The notes below the pieces were generated by a model that saw only the letters and a program-made list of their open reading frames with translations, did not search any database and was not told where the DNA came from. Shown here one piece after another: positions 10,389 through 19,661 of a stretch of 64,000 nt of DNA. This DNA comes from Phymatolithon calcareum. Taxonomy: Eukaryota; Rhodophyta; Florideophyceae; Hapalidiales. Location of the stretch: contig OZ345354.1 of assembly GCA_977006965.1 (NCBI GenBank), positions 2,418,001 through 2,482,000 on the forward strand. The letters run 5' to 3'. Each line of letters opens with the position of its first letter. Position 1 is the stretch's first letter. The position numbers and the translations under genes were made by a program.

Positions 10389-11925
10389 ATGGAGAAAACA
10401 ACCGACGATCCTTCAGCGACCGGAGCTCCCCTAGACCAGATTATTGACTCCGAATGGTCGGACATTGAAGCGGAGAATGGTTCCTTCCACCCGTCAGCGT
10501 CCACCTTCGCGCCTCCTAAGCCACAAGAGCCTACGATCCCGCTGCTCCCGCGTACACAAACCCCTCAAAGCTCACTGGCGGCAGGGCCGGGGCACGCGGC
10601 ACTCGTAGCTCCAATCTCGCCGTCAAATCCAGGGAATGCTTCCGCCCCGCATACAGCGCTGAGGGCAAATCCGGTCCCAGACTTTGCGCCACCTGCATTC
10701 GCACCGTCCGCAGAAGTCGCAGAGACACGTACGCTGAACATCACACTAGCACCGCCTATGCACCACACAAAAGAGACGGAGCGATTCTTGGGTGTTCGTG
10801 GTCCCGAGAACACAGAAAAGAGCAACGAGTACTACATGCGCGCCCTCGCGCGCTTTTTGTGCCGGAACGGAGAAGAGTCTAGTTTGGAGCGCAAGTTTGA
10901 GATGGCGCGACTGATTCTGTTCTTTGATGGGTTTAAAACATTCTTACCCCAGGGATGGACCAACTGGACGGAGGACCAGCTAAGAAGAGTGCGCTATCAC
11001 CTGATCGAGTTTGTAGTGAATTATAGAAGCGATAAGACAGACAAGGAAGTGAAACCGTCGACGATGAAGGGGTACGTTCTCGGCATCCAACGATATTTTG
11101 CGGATAAGTGGGGCTACAATCTGAAGCTGCTAAGTGGTCCGATTTTCAATTGCCCGAGCCTGGGTCTTGTAGCTGTGATCGACAACAAGCTTTCCGATCA
11201 GCAAGCCGGAGGGGCCTTCACAGAGAGCCATAATATTTTGTCACACGAAGATCTTGTGCTACTTTACTCGTCGTCTGCTCTTTCCCGAGAAACCCCAATC
11301 GGATTCCTCAACAGGCTCGTTTTCGACATTGCGCTGGTCACCGCAATGCGCCCAACCTCCCTCGCCCTTCTCCTCACACGGCAGTTTACCAAGAAGAAGA
11401 TCCGTGGTGATGGGTTTATCGCATTTCTGCAGTTATCGGAAGCAGAGCAGGGGCTTCTAAGACTAATCGGGGCGGTATGCGCGCTGTGAGCGACAAACCC
11501 ACGCAAATTTTAGTTTCGAACCGCACAGCGCTGGGTGGTATCTTAAACTTGTATCAAGACATCGATGATTACCTGAGTGTGCGTCGTGCGATCGATTGTG
11601 GCAGTGATCGTTTTTTCTTGGTGTAAACCCGCGTGCTACAAAGTTTTCAAAATTCCAAGATGCTACTTCTTAAAAGAATCAGCATCTTGGGAAGAACTCA
11701 TTTGGAAGGATTCTCGGCAATGTTTGCAATGAAGTTGGGATCAAAGGATCCGGTGCGAAGGTGGGAATGGTCACACACGGAATCCGCGCAACTGTAACAT
11801 CTCTACTCCTTGCATCGGGACACGCTGACTCTTCAGTGAGCATGCGAACGGGGCACCGCGATCCTCGCAGCCTTCAGAACTATCTGCCTTTTCAACGAAG
11901 AATATTGATTCCCAGCTCTTCCTGA
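10389..11925 (+). pseudogene. Crypton-like tyrosine recombinase, frameshifted
   Basis: The N-terminal part (10389-11489, first in-frame ATG; the frame opens at 10356 with TTG) has about 110 Pro/Ala-rich disordered residues. It is followed by a SAM-like core-binding domain (KPSTMKGYVLGIQRYFADKWG) and the first catalytic Arg in VTAMRPTSLALLL. The frame then shifts: the next segment (about 11445-11626) contains GGILNLYQDIDDYLSVRRA and ends in a stop. A third-frame segment (about 11696-11925) carries THGIR (Arg 11785-11787), GHRD (11851-11862) and a tyrosine in LQNYLPF (11881-11883). All of R..HxxR..GHR..Y can be recognised but in three frames, so the gene is dead. Downstream neighbours are direct repeats and palindromes of the element. 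Confidence 0.82.
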
Positions 11926-12085
11926 GAGACCAGGTGTACCCTTAGAACATACTCAGATCTGAGAGTGATTGATGCCTCGAGAGCATGATTGGAAACCAGC
12001 TTGTTTTTTCAATGAAGAAAATTGATTCCCAGCTCTTCCTGAGAGACCGGGGACACCCTTAGAACATACTCAAAAAACAGGATTT
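11896..12085. repeat. Approximately 70-bp direct repeat at the end of the recombinase gene
   Basis: The segment from the C-terminal codons through GATTCCCAGCTCTTCC and CCCTTAGAACATACTC (11896-11952) recurs with small changes at about 12005-12072. It duplicates the end of the recombinase gene within the element's 3' region. Confidence 0.75.
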
Positions 12086-12098
12086 TGTCTTGCCCTAT

Positions 12099-12237
12099 AT
12101 GTCATCCCTAGGGATGACATCAGACTCTATGTCTTCAGTGGAAATGACTTCGAAATTGCGAGGGAAACAAGTGGAAAATAAGGATTTCGTACGAGTGTCC
12201 TATCAAAACTGCTATGTCATCCCTAGGGATGACATAG
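12099..12237. repeat. Pair of perfect palindromes (GTCATCCCTAGGGATGAC core)
   Basis: A 22-bp perfect palindrome lies at 12099-12120 and a 26-bp one with the same core at 12212-12237, inside the right end of the Crypton-like element. The GGGATGAC half also occurs in the left-end hairpin (near 10036 and 10118), tying both ends together. Confidence 0.85.
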
Positions 12238-12782
12238 AAGCAATCAGTTGCAAGAGGAAGCCGATGTCTACCCCCTCAGTCGGTTGGCAAGATTCCCTTA
12301 CGGCCCGGCAGATCACTTACTATGGACATCGTGAGGATCGCGATCTGAGTTGCGGGCATACAGTCACGAGAGGAACCGAAATCCGAGCTCCGAGGCGTAC
12401 AGTCTGCACAAGAGCAGCCAAATAAACAGCGGGTGCGACACCGTCACCGCCCATCATCATTGCAGTATGTGAGATGTGCGTGCTTGCATGATGAAATGTC
12501 TTAAATTTTCGATCTTTCTCTTTGTCTTATGGATGGAACTATACAGGTCTCCTCTATATCAGGAACGTGCAGTGTTTCCTGAACCATTTGATCACTGCCA
12601 CCTGAAAAGGTCATACCGCACAGTCGCCAAACGTGCGCTTTATTAATATGTATTCCCCGGTCGCAAGCTTCGGGTACAAACCGATTCTACTGCTTGCGGT
12701 AGACGACAATGGGCCCATGACCCAGGAGGCATAAGGCACAGCCACCGGAGCCAACTTCATTTACTCTTATCTTATGTACTTC

Positions 12783-12885
12783 TAGCGAAGCGAAAAAACA
12801 GCGCATATATACATGAGAGACACGATTCCCTTACGGTCCGGCAGATCACATACTATGAGCATCCTAAGTATCGCGATCCGAGTGG
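12783..12885 (-). mobile_element. LTR-A fragment
   Basis: About 100 bp matching LTR-A (CAGCGCATATATAC, GAGAGACACGATTCCCTTACGG, then ACTATGAG and ATCGCGATCC). It corresponds to the U3-like part in reverse orientation. The flanking 12441-12782 holds no gene. Confidence 0.65.
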
Positions 12886-13017
12886 ATCTCCTATTGCAAG
12901 TTGGGCTGTGCACATGATAAAATTGAGAAACCTGACCGGGAATCTAATGAACTGTACCGTACTGTAGTTAAATTTCTCCATTACTATATAGATTGCTGCC
13001 ATGCGGCGCCCGTAGTA

Positions 13018-13084
13018 TACAGAGCGTTTCTCTTGCGTGTTATGCATGATCATCATGCATAACACGCAAGAGAAGCGCTCTGTA
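13018..13084. repeat. 67-bp near-perfect palindrome (33-bp arms, 1-bp spacer)
   Basis: The arms 13018-13050 and 13052-13084 are reverse complements with one mismatch (T at 13027 side versus G pairing). The centre is ATGCATGATCATCATGCAT. No protein or known TE terminus explains it. It sits between an LTR-A fragment and the repeat at 13113-13236. Confidence 0.9.
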
Positions 13085-13112
13085 CGGCGCTCTCAAACAT
13101 ATTACGTCATCC

Positions 13113-13236
13113 CTTGAGATGATTCCTTTTGTTGGTAACTAGTGTCCGTCAGGGAGGGGCATTAAACACACTGTTGTAAAGATGTATCGAGATTTGATTG
13201 ATTCGACAAATAGACGCGTTGCCCAGAAAGAGTGTT
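13113..13236. repeat. Repeat of 17683-17806
   Basis: About 125 bp starting GATGATTCCTTTTGT and including GTCGAGATTTGATTGATTCG-like sequence recurs at 17683-17806 in the same orientation, both next to LTR-A fragments. Confidence 0.75.
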
Positions 13237-13281
13237 CCAATGTATGAGTCCCTTAGTTGAAATCATTGCTTTCCCACAGGA

Positions 13282-13641
13282 TCAAAGATGCCATTTGTCA
13301 TTAACGGTGACGGCTGCAGCGCTGTTGATCCCCTTACGTCCAGCGGCCTGGATGTCTTTCACTTGACGATCCTGCAGAACCAGTTTCTTTGTAATGAAAG
13401 CCACAGCTTTCACGCCACGTTGCTTGTAGTAGTCCAGCACTAGCCGTATGCCTTCAGCATCGTTCTGCCCGTCCAGCACGACCATCCTGCGCTTGGTCGT
13501 ACATTTTGCTATCTTTTTTGAAAGAAGGATAGGCCTCGGGCGATGCGGAGAGTCGACAGGGAGCTCTCTCTGAGGACTGGCCGAGGGCTTTCCTCGCCTC
13601 TGGGGTGCAAATGCGGATATTGCCCTGGCGACAATACCCAT
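13282..13641 (-). CDS. NYN/ZC3H12-like ribonuclease domain, probable fragment
   Basis: A 119-aa frame. Residues 52-83 (RMVVLDGQNDAEGIRLVLDY and onward to VKAVAFIT) resemble the start of the NYN/PIN-like domain of ZC3H12 (Regnase) ribonucleases: a beta strand ending in an acidic residue (D57), Asn at 60, then an amphipathic helix and a second strand. The protein stops soon after, so the remaining acidic residues of the active site are absent. The first 50 residues are basic. Coding-like sequence continues upstream in another frame (about 13509-13820), which suggests a frameshifted gene. This is a low-length match made by eye; it could be a pseudogene. Confidence 0.42.
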   Translation of the reverse strand: MGIVARAISAFAPQRRGKPSASPQRELPVDSPHRPRPILLSKKIAKCTTKRRMVVLDGQNDAEGIRLVLDYYKQRGVKAVAFITKKLVLQDRQVKDIQAAGRKGINSAAAVTVNDKWHL

Positions 13642-13994
13642 AGCTTCTTTCCAAACCTGGTCCTCGTTGTACCTGACTTTCTTTTTTGTTTCATGTGCAG
13701 TTGTCCGGGTCGTGGTTTGCCAACGAAATCGTCAAAAACACGAACCTTGCTCTTTCCGCCCTTGCATAATGGAGTCGCCTCTTTCGAGCTGAGCCGGCGT
13801 GATGTTGTCCGTTGGCCCAACTGTTTTGCCTAGAAGAGCGTGCTGTCTCCACGCCCATGGAACGTGCGAACCAGTTTTTGGAGCGAAAGCGATAGTACCT
13901 TTCTGTACGTTGCAAAGACACATCAGCTTGTGCTTTTTCCCCAGTAGATGCGTTTGCAACTTTTTAGCTGCCGAAACCGTCTGAAGAAACCATT

Positions 13995-14660
13995 CCGCTC
14001 TCAGCAGAAGAAATTGAGACGTGCATTGGAAGGATGCGACACAATCGAGCCCCTGGACTGACGGTATCCCTGCTGCGGCATACAAGGCGTCGATAGAAGC
14101 CGCAGGGGAAGATATATGGAACCACCGTGTCCAACTTGCCTGGTCCAGCTTTCAATATATCAAACGGATTCTGATCAATGGAAAACTATTCTCAGGGCTC
14201 CTCCGTTGTATCAACTCTCCTATACGGCTGTGATTCATGGAGCTCACAGATCCAGTGTGGAAGAAGCTCAAGTTAACAGGTGCTCAGATGATATCGAGAT
14301 AACGGCGAAGACCAATAGCCGGCAAAGCCAGGACGGTATTGCGGGCCAGAGACCTACGATGGAACTGGCTTGAACAAATTCTTAGAATGGGCGAGCAGCG
14401 CCTGGTCCTCCAGGTGCTGCTACAATGCGCCAGCCCAACGCAAGAATCATTCTTTTGTAACGTACCTGGACTAGACGTGAAAGTCGCAGTCAAACTCGCT
14501 AACGGCAGGATAGAATGGAAGAAACTGAGGCCCTCGAGCCCCGCTAGTGTGTATTTGACGGAATTCTCCCTCATTCGAGGGGTACTGTCCCTATTTTCGT
14601 TGCTAGCGCCGAACAAAGTGATTTTAAGGAGGATAAGCCGGACTTTGTGAATATGGCGTG
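13995..14660 (+). pseudogene. Decayed LINE reverse transcriptase (internal deletion)
   Basis: Near 14045-14100 a frameshifted APGL..DGIPAAAYKAS motif matches the start of LINE RT domains. At 14350-14420 RDLRWNWLEQILRMGEQRL matches the typical LRWLGHVLRM end region of RTE/CR1-like ORFs. The catalytic palm between them is deleted. Frames shift repeatedly. Confidence 0.55.
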
Positions 14661-15434
14661 AGCGAGCTGTTTCGCATTCGCTTTATATAGTTTTTCGAGC
14701 TTTGAAATCCCCCCTGAATTGAGGGGGTCCGTCAAATTATTTGACTCAAATAGACACTAGGGCGATTAATATCGTAGTGTCCACTGTGCACATTACCTCT
14801 CGTGAACACTTTCTGCCTCGAACTGCAGCTATGTTTCGTCCTAGTGCTAATCCATACGGCCATTGAAGCTCCGATCGGTATAGCTCTGCAGCGTCCAAGG
14901 CCAGAACTCCACATATTTGGGTACTCATCGCTGCAGTCATTATAGCAGTGACGCTCTCGCTGATGTCGACAAAATGAAAAGCATCTAGTGTTGACAACCA
15001 CTTTCCGGTTCTGGGAAGGAGAGATATCGCCTTGTTTGGCCTACAATGATCAAGTATTTCATAGGGCATCCGACATTGAATTCCCTGTCAAGGAGTGATG
15101 TCTCATTCGCGGACGGCCGTAAAGAATTGACCAACTGTCGCAGGAGAAAACACGAAATTGTCATCCTGATCAGGAGTACGCAACCTTTCAACACGTAGAA
15201 CACGAAATCGTAAACACAAGTACAGGGACATATTCCGTGTTCGTCAGAAGGCCCATTCAATTCCTATGCCCCCTAAATATGCCCGCACAAGTAACTCATA
15301 CAAAAGTTGCAAACTTCTTTCCTAACAAGGCTCTTCTTTGCAGACCTTACGCACATTTGTTCATCACCAAAACCCATGGTCCACTCGAGCAGCTTTGCGC
15401 CTTTGACGCGCCATTGCATTTCGGTGAACAAAAA
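14661..15434. other. 5' flank of the DUF3592-like gene
   Basis: No recognisable gene. The DUF3592 frame is open upstream to 15237 with an ATG there, but the 66 extra residues lack the features of the mature protein. A GGGGG/CCCCC-type inverted motif (CCCCCCTGAATTGAGGGGG) occurs near 14710. Confidence 0.4.
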
Positions 15435-16496
15435 ATGAGACCTCGCTCACTCTGCTATACATGCATCGTTTTGTTTTTCCTAATATTATTTGCGATTGGA
15501 GCAATTGCCGGCGGTGGAGCACTTGCATCGTCCGCCATAGGTCCATACATTGTGATCCGATCATGGGCAAAAACACGGGCAACGATCACCTCTGTGAGCA
15601 TCGAGCAGTCTTCCAGAGTCCGATTACAGACAGGCGTTTGTCGGGTGATATTCACCTACGTCGTGAATGGGACGGAATATCATGGCACACGAGCGAGTCT
15701 TTACGAAGGCGGAGTGGGCTCTTTTGAGGTGGCGCTATGTCACAGGGTGCAGACTGAGCAAATTGAAGACACTGCGACATGTTTTTACGACCCTCGTCAC
15801 CCTGAGAAAAGCGTGCTGAGTCGAAGTCTGCGACAGGACGTGCTCTGTGGCGGTTTACTCATCCTTCTTATTCTTGGTGGAGGTGGAGTTTTCGCCGTTG
15901 CGCACTGGGTTGAAAAGTTGCGGCGGCGGGCTCGCGCTGATCCGCGGCGAATAGAGTCCAAGGAACGGGAATGGCCGCTAGTTGCGCTGTCTGTCGGTGG
16001 GTATACGACTGTGGTTGGATTGTTCGCTATGTCACTGGGTGCCATGTGTGTCGCAGAGGGAGACTTGGACGGGCTGTGGACGCTTCTTCTTAGTATTATA
16101 TACTTCGGCCTTAGCGTGTTCTGTGTGCAATGGGTATCTCGTTGTAGTAACTCTGGTGAACTCTTGTTGCATGAGAAACGAGTTGAAGGAGCTACGCTTC
16201 GAATTCCGAGAATTGTGGCTGGGAATGTTGCACTAACAGGGCAATGGGTGCATCGGACTGGAACTTTTGGAAGTGCGAAGGGAGGGGAGGTTACCGAATT
16301 GATAATAGTTGATGTACGCGATGATGATGATGGGTGGGCTGAGGTAGAAATGGGGCAGCTGCCCAGAATGTCGGAAGGTATTGAAGAGGACGCCATAGTG
16401 TTACTGAAGGTGGCAGGCGTCCTCGGAGACCAGCAGTATACCGGAATGTTCGACTGTGGCACATACAATGAACTGAAGAAGCTTCAGTCGCCATAG
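15435..16496 (+). CDS. DUF3592-like multi-pass membrane protein
   Basis: A 353-aa protein from the ATG in AAAAATGAGA; an in-frame ATG at 15237 would add 66 residues. Transmembrane segments are seen at about 8-30, 136-158, 181-205 and 214-234. Between TM1 and TM2 lies a DUF3592-like extracytoplasmic segment: W44, CRVIFTYVVNGTEYHGTR (69-86), and CFYDPRHPEKSVLSRS (116-131), the YDPxxPxxSvL signature of the family. A soluble C-terminal domain (about 240-353) follows, with an acidic DDDDGWAEVEMG stretch. The function of DUF3592 proteins is not established. A 358-bp LINE insertion begins 59-68 bp after the stop, probably in the 3'UTR. Confidence 0.7.
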   Translation: MRPRSLCYTCIVLFFLILFAIGAIAGGGALASSAIGPYIVIRSWAKTRATITSVSIEQSSRVRLQTGVCRVIFTYVVNGTEYHGTRASLYEGGVGSFEVALCHRVQTEQIEDTATCFYDPRHPEKSVLSRSLRQDVLCGGLLILLILGGGGVFAVAHWVEKLRRRARADPRRIESKEREWPLVALSVGGYTTVVGLFAMSLGAMCVAEGDLDGLWTLLLSIIYFGLSVFCVQWVSRCSNSGELLLHEKRVEGATLRIPRIVAGNVALTGQWVHRTGTFGSAKGGEVTELIIVDVRDDDDGWAEVEMGQLPRMSEGIEEDAIVLLKVAGVLGDQQYTGMFDCGTYNELKKLQSP

Positions 16497-16564
16497 TTGC
16501 TATGTAAATAGACCTATACAATTCGAAAAATATAAAAACGTAGCAGTAATGACCAAAACTTGCC

Positions 16565-16922
16565 CTCGAAAGATCTGCAGATCTCGCAGACGTGCAGAGG
16601 TGGTACTGCACCAGCTCATAGTGAACTGCAGTCCTATGGTGGCAAGCTTTCACCATGGACACAGCGAGGATGAACCGCCATTCTACGACCCAGTACGCAA
16701 TATGTGCCCATATGGCGTCAAGGAGACAGTGGAGCACCTCATCCTGCACTGTTCTGAGTGGACTGCCTCTGGAAGGCAATTAACAGGAAGAGTGCGAGGA
16801 AAAACGGTAGAAGATCTGTGCAGGGAGAGACCCGTAGAGATACTGCAATATTTGAACAATGAGAACTTGTTCTTGGGTAAGTTCTGGCGTTATTTAACGC
16901 ATTCTGCATTAAAGAAAGAAAG
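16565..16922 (+). mobile_element. LINE-C 3' fragment with 10-bp target duplication
   Basis: A 5'-truncated copy of the LINE at 42218-46693. It encodes the last 110 or so residues (RRRAEVVLHQLIVNCSPM, then CPYGVKETVEHLILHC) and ends in an AAAG repeat. Flanks are AAAACTTGCC at 16555-16564 and 16923-16932, an exact 10-bp duplication. Confidence 0.93.
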
Positions 16923-16939
16923 AAAACTTGCCTTCAGAG

Positions 16940-17684
16940 TATAATTTATTGCTTTTGTTATTACTAAAAGAAAATTGTAAATCGCTCTTGTTGGATATAC
17001 AGGGAATGGGGTAGCCCGTACAGTTGCTTAGTTCCAGAAAAGGCGACAATGGCGGCTGAATTCGCATCGCAAACTATGGAATTGATGGTGCAGTGGCTAT
17101 CGCCTGTCTCGTTGTTTTTCCCTACAAATGCGGCTTTTTTTGAGCATCGAACACACGTAGCTCTTCTTCTGCACTACGCCTTTTGTGACTCGTGCAGACG
17201 GCTGTAGCGCCAGGCGCACAGGAGCACGACGCCACAAGGGTCAGAGAAGACCAGGAGAGAAAAGGATCAGGAGAGCGCAAACGGAGGAATGAGAGACAAG
17301 CAAAAACAGACAGAATAAGCGTGAAGATGTCGGCGTCGCCCTTCAGCAGTGACCTTGGCTGGGCCGTCGACTTTGAGACAGACGCAGGAAAAGGGGAAAG
17401 GGGATCTTGAGGGCGGGTGTCATCGCACTGGCTTGTGCGGCGAAACGGTTGCGGTCAAGAAGGGGTGGGAGAATTTCAATTCCGCATGGTCGAATGGACG
17501 TGAAGGCGAGCTTGAGCGTGCGCCATCCGAGCAGTCGAGGCGAAATTCGAAGATCTCCCACCTTCCTTTACTCAGATGAACGAACTAACTATTATTTAAA
17601 AATACTACCAGCGAAGCGGAAAAACAGCGCATATATACACGAGAGACACGATTCCCTTACGGCCCGGCAGATCACTTACTATGA
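16940..17684 (-). mobile_element. LTR-A copy 2 plus downstream segment
   Basis: LTR from about 17684 down to 17203 (GGCGCTACA end in reverse), then the 261-bp downstream segment to about 16940. It is the uninterrupted version of 8039-12440 and reveals both insertion points there. The U3 end is missing: similarity stops at ACTATGAG near 17684. Confidence 0.8.
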
Positions 17685-17806
17685 GTCTCTTGCGATGATT
17701 CCTTTTGTGGGTAATTAGTGTCCACCAAGAAGGCATTAAACACACTGTCGTAAAGATGTGTCGAGATTTGATTGATTCGACAAATAGACGCGTTGCCCAG
17801 ACAGAG
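17683..17806. repeat. Repeat of 13113-13236
   Basis: Same approximately 125-bp sequence as at 13113, directly abutting LTR-A copy 2. The following 17807-18229 holds no gene I can support. Confidence 0.7.
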
Positions 17807-18229
17807 TTGGACGTGCGACCACTGTTGATTGATTCGCCAAATTGAATCATTTCTAGAAGACCCGTGAATTCAGCGCTTTTTTGCAGTAGCAGCAACAACA
17901 GGAGCAGAGTAGAATCATGATGAGGAGGAGTCTCGCGCCTGCATCCAACAGCTTGAACGACATCGAGTCACAATTTTGGACTTTGTTCTTCCTGTCCTTC
18001 TAGCTAGGAGACATTAGAAGTGTCTGCGCTAAACTTCATGCGTTTGCTTTCCGTGCCCTATGTAACATGGAGGATCGCTCTCAGGCCACAAAAACATAAA
18101 GCATCTAATGTCTATCGATGCTCAAAACAAAGGGAAGTCGAGGATTGGCAAGACCAAGGCAACCGACATGGCACTATTAGGAAAAGAAGAAATGAAATGT
18201 TGCGATAGTCAAAGAGTTACATCGCTCAG

Positions 18230-18591
18230 CGAAAATCCCGATAAACAAGCATAAGAAGTTGCCAGGAGTGTTAGAAGTAAGGGACAGGACGACAAGGCTA
18301 AGATGCCTAAGACCGATTTTTTAACAGAGCTCCGTTGTGGAGGAAATCAATCCTCGGTGCGTATTTCAGACCCGGTGCTGAAATTGAGCTTTTTGCACTC
18401 CAACGCATACTCGGGTTTAAGATGATGGACAAAGAGACTGAATATGAATGCAAAAGACTAACTCGAACTCTCATACGGAGAGCAACTCGAATCAAGGAAA
18501 TGTTAGGAAAATAGAATGCGGTAAGTTAGAAGTAATTGAGAAGCTGCCCCGTTACTTGGGTGCTTTTAAAAAATAATTCAACATATATCGC
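18230..18591 (+). mobile_element. LINE-B 3' fragment, left part
   Basis: Encodes, in shifting frames, the LINE-B core LWRKS, IELFALQRIL and ETEYECKRLTRTL. It then continues into the 3'UTR (GCTTTTAAAAAATAA) up to the LTR-A insertion at 18592. The rest of the 3'UTR resumes at 19375. Confidence 0.7.
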
Positions 18592-19374
18592 TGTAGCGCC
18601 CGCTGTTATGTCGCTGTCCCAAGGCGGTCTCTTTTTCCTCTCGCGACTGTACGCCGGACAACTTGGATCGCGAGAGTCATGCTGCTCATGGTAGGTGATC
18701 TGTTGGGCCATACTTGCACGTGTCTCTCGTGTGTCTATGCGCTGCATCGCTGTCTTTTGCGTAGGTTGCAGTATATAAGCTAGTTAGTTCCTTCCTCTGA
18801 GTAAAGAAAGGTGGGGAGTTCTGGATTTCGGCTCGAATGCTCGGCTCGTAGCACGCTCAACGTGGCCTGCACGGCCTTTCGACCACGCGGAGTCGGAGCT
18901 CTTCCCAAACTTCTTCGACGCAACCGTCGTCATGCAAGCCAGCACGGAGACAACTGCGCTCAAGTTCCCTTTTCCCTTTTTCGTGCGTCTGTACCAAGGT
19001 TGACGGCCAAGCCATGGTCGCCGCCTGAAGACGACGACGTCCCGGCCCGTCTTTTCCTTCTTCCCTTCTTTTGTTCGTCTTGTCGTAAGATGCGCAGTTT
19101 CGTCCGTTCGGCTATCACCAAGCTCATCTTTCCCCATTCGCTAAGGCTCGCGCTCGCCCGTGTCTGATCACCACGCCCGCTTGTGTTCCCGCAAAGCCAT
19201 GGAGTGCTCCGATGCTGATCTACACGCTTACTCTGTCTCTTTGTCCTGGAGGTTTTGTTTGCTTGATTTTCTTTCCTCCTCTTTTGTCTTGTCTCTCCCG
19301 CTCTTTTCTTCTTTCTCCTCTCTTGGGCTTTTCTCTCCCATGTGGCGTCGGGTTCTTTGGAGCCTGGCGCTACA
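18592..19374 (+). mobile_element. Complete solo LTR of LTR-A (783 bp)
   Basis: It starts TGTAGCGCC and ends GGCGCTACA, a 9-bp perfect terminal inverted repeat with the usual TG...CA ends. A TATA-like AGTATATAAGC lies near 18770, followed by a region conserved in all copies. The flanks ATCGC (18587-18591) and ATCCC (19375-19379) look like a 5-bp duplication with one change. It sits inside the 3'UTR of a LINE-B fragment. It has no gag or pol sequence, so it is a solo LTR. Confidence 0.82.
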
Positions 19375-19555
19375 ATCCCCCGAAGGGTTACAAGGATTTT
19401 AGTAGACTAGCGAACCTAAAAAGCGCGTAGTGGCTGAAACGCATCTCCAGTGTCAGATCTCATGAGTGTTGCTGAGGGCGTTTAATAAATTCCAAATTTA
19501 AAAAAACGAGTGATTCTGAGGGCGTTCAATAAAAACTCCAAATTCAAAAAAATGC
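19375..19555 (+). mobile_element. LINE-B 3'UTR, right part
   Basis: Contains GTGGCTGAAACGCATCTCC and GAGGGCGTTTAATAAATTCC followed by A-rich tails. The last unit (GAGGGCGTTCAATAAAAACTCC) is duplicated at about 19510-19550. The same 3' end is found at 31850-31935 and 32555-32632. Confidence 0.75.
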
Positions 19556-19661
19556 ATACAGCACACCCGTTACAGTAAATTTTTGCGACATATGTACTTC
19601 ATTTACTGCTGCCCTTATCGAGCAACGTCGCAGAAAGCTGTTTTGAGCCGAACATTACGCA

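Larger units (their letters stand above)
10013..12290 (+). mobile_element. Crypton-like tyrosine-recombinase element inserted in LTR-A
   Basis: LTR-A sequence stops at GAGAGACACG (10012) and resumes with ATTCCCTTACGG (from about 12292), exactly as in the uninterrupted copy at 17641. The 2.28 kb between carries one degraded recombinase gene. The ends show related inverted motifs: TTGTGCACCGGCTG at the left and, in reverse, TTGCCAACCGACTG at the right. A 65-bp segment near 12225-12290 is found inverted at 10143-10207. No target duplication longer than one or two bases is visible, which fits Cryptons. Confidence 0.75.
8039..12440 (-). mobile_element. LTR-A copy 1, split by a LINE and by a Crypton-like element
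   Basis: On the minus strand the LTR runs from about 12440 (TGTCGCACCCGCTG) down to 9548 (GGCGCTACA), followed by about 261 bp of downstream sequence reaching 8039. Joined across its two insertions it matches copies at 16940-17684 (-) and 20131-20625 (+). The first insertion is a LINE between 8217-8230 and 9465-9478. The second is a Crypton-like element between 10012 and 12291. The 3' edge falls just after the GTPase stop codon, so the element probably sits in that gene's 3'UTR or immediate flank. Confidence 0.8.

Noticed and set aside
18784-19167. Overlapping ORFs in LTR-A (both strands), conserved at 9707-9943 and 17343-17579
   Set aside because: The similarity between copies is nucleotide-level repeat identity of an LTR; both strands are equally conserved and no protein motif is present.
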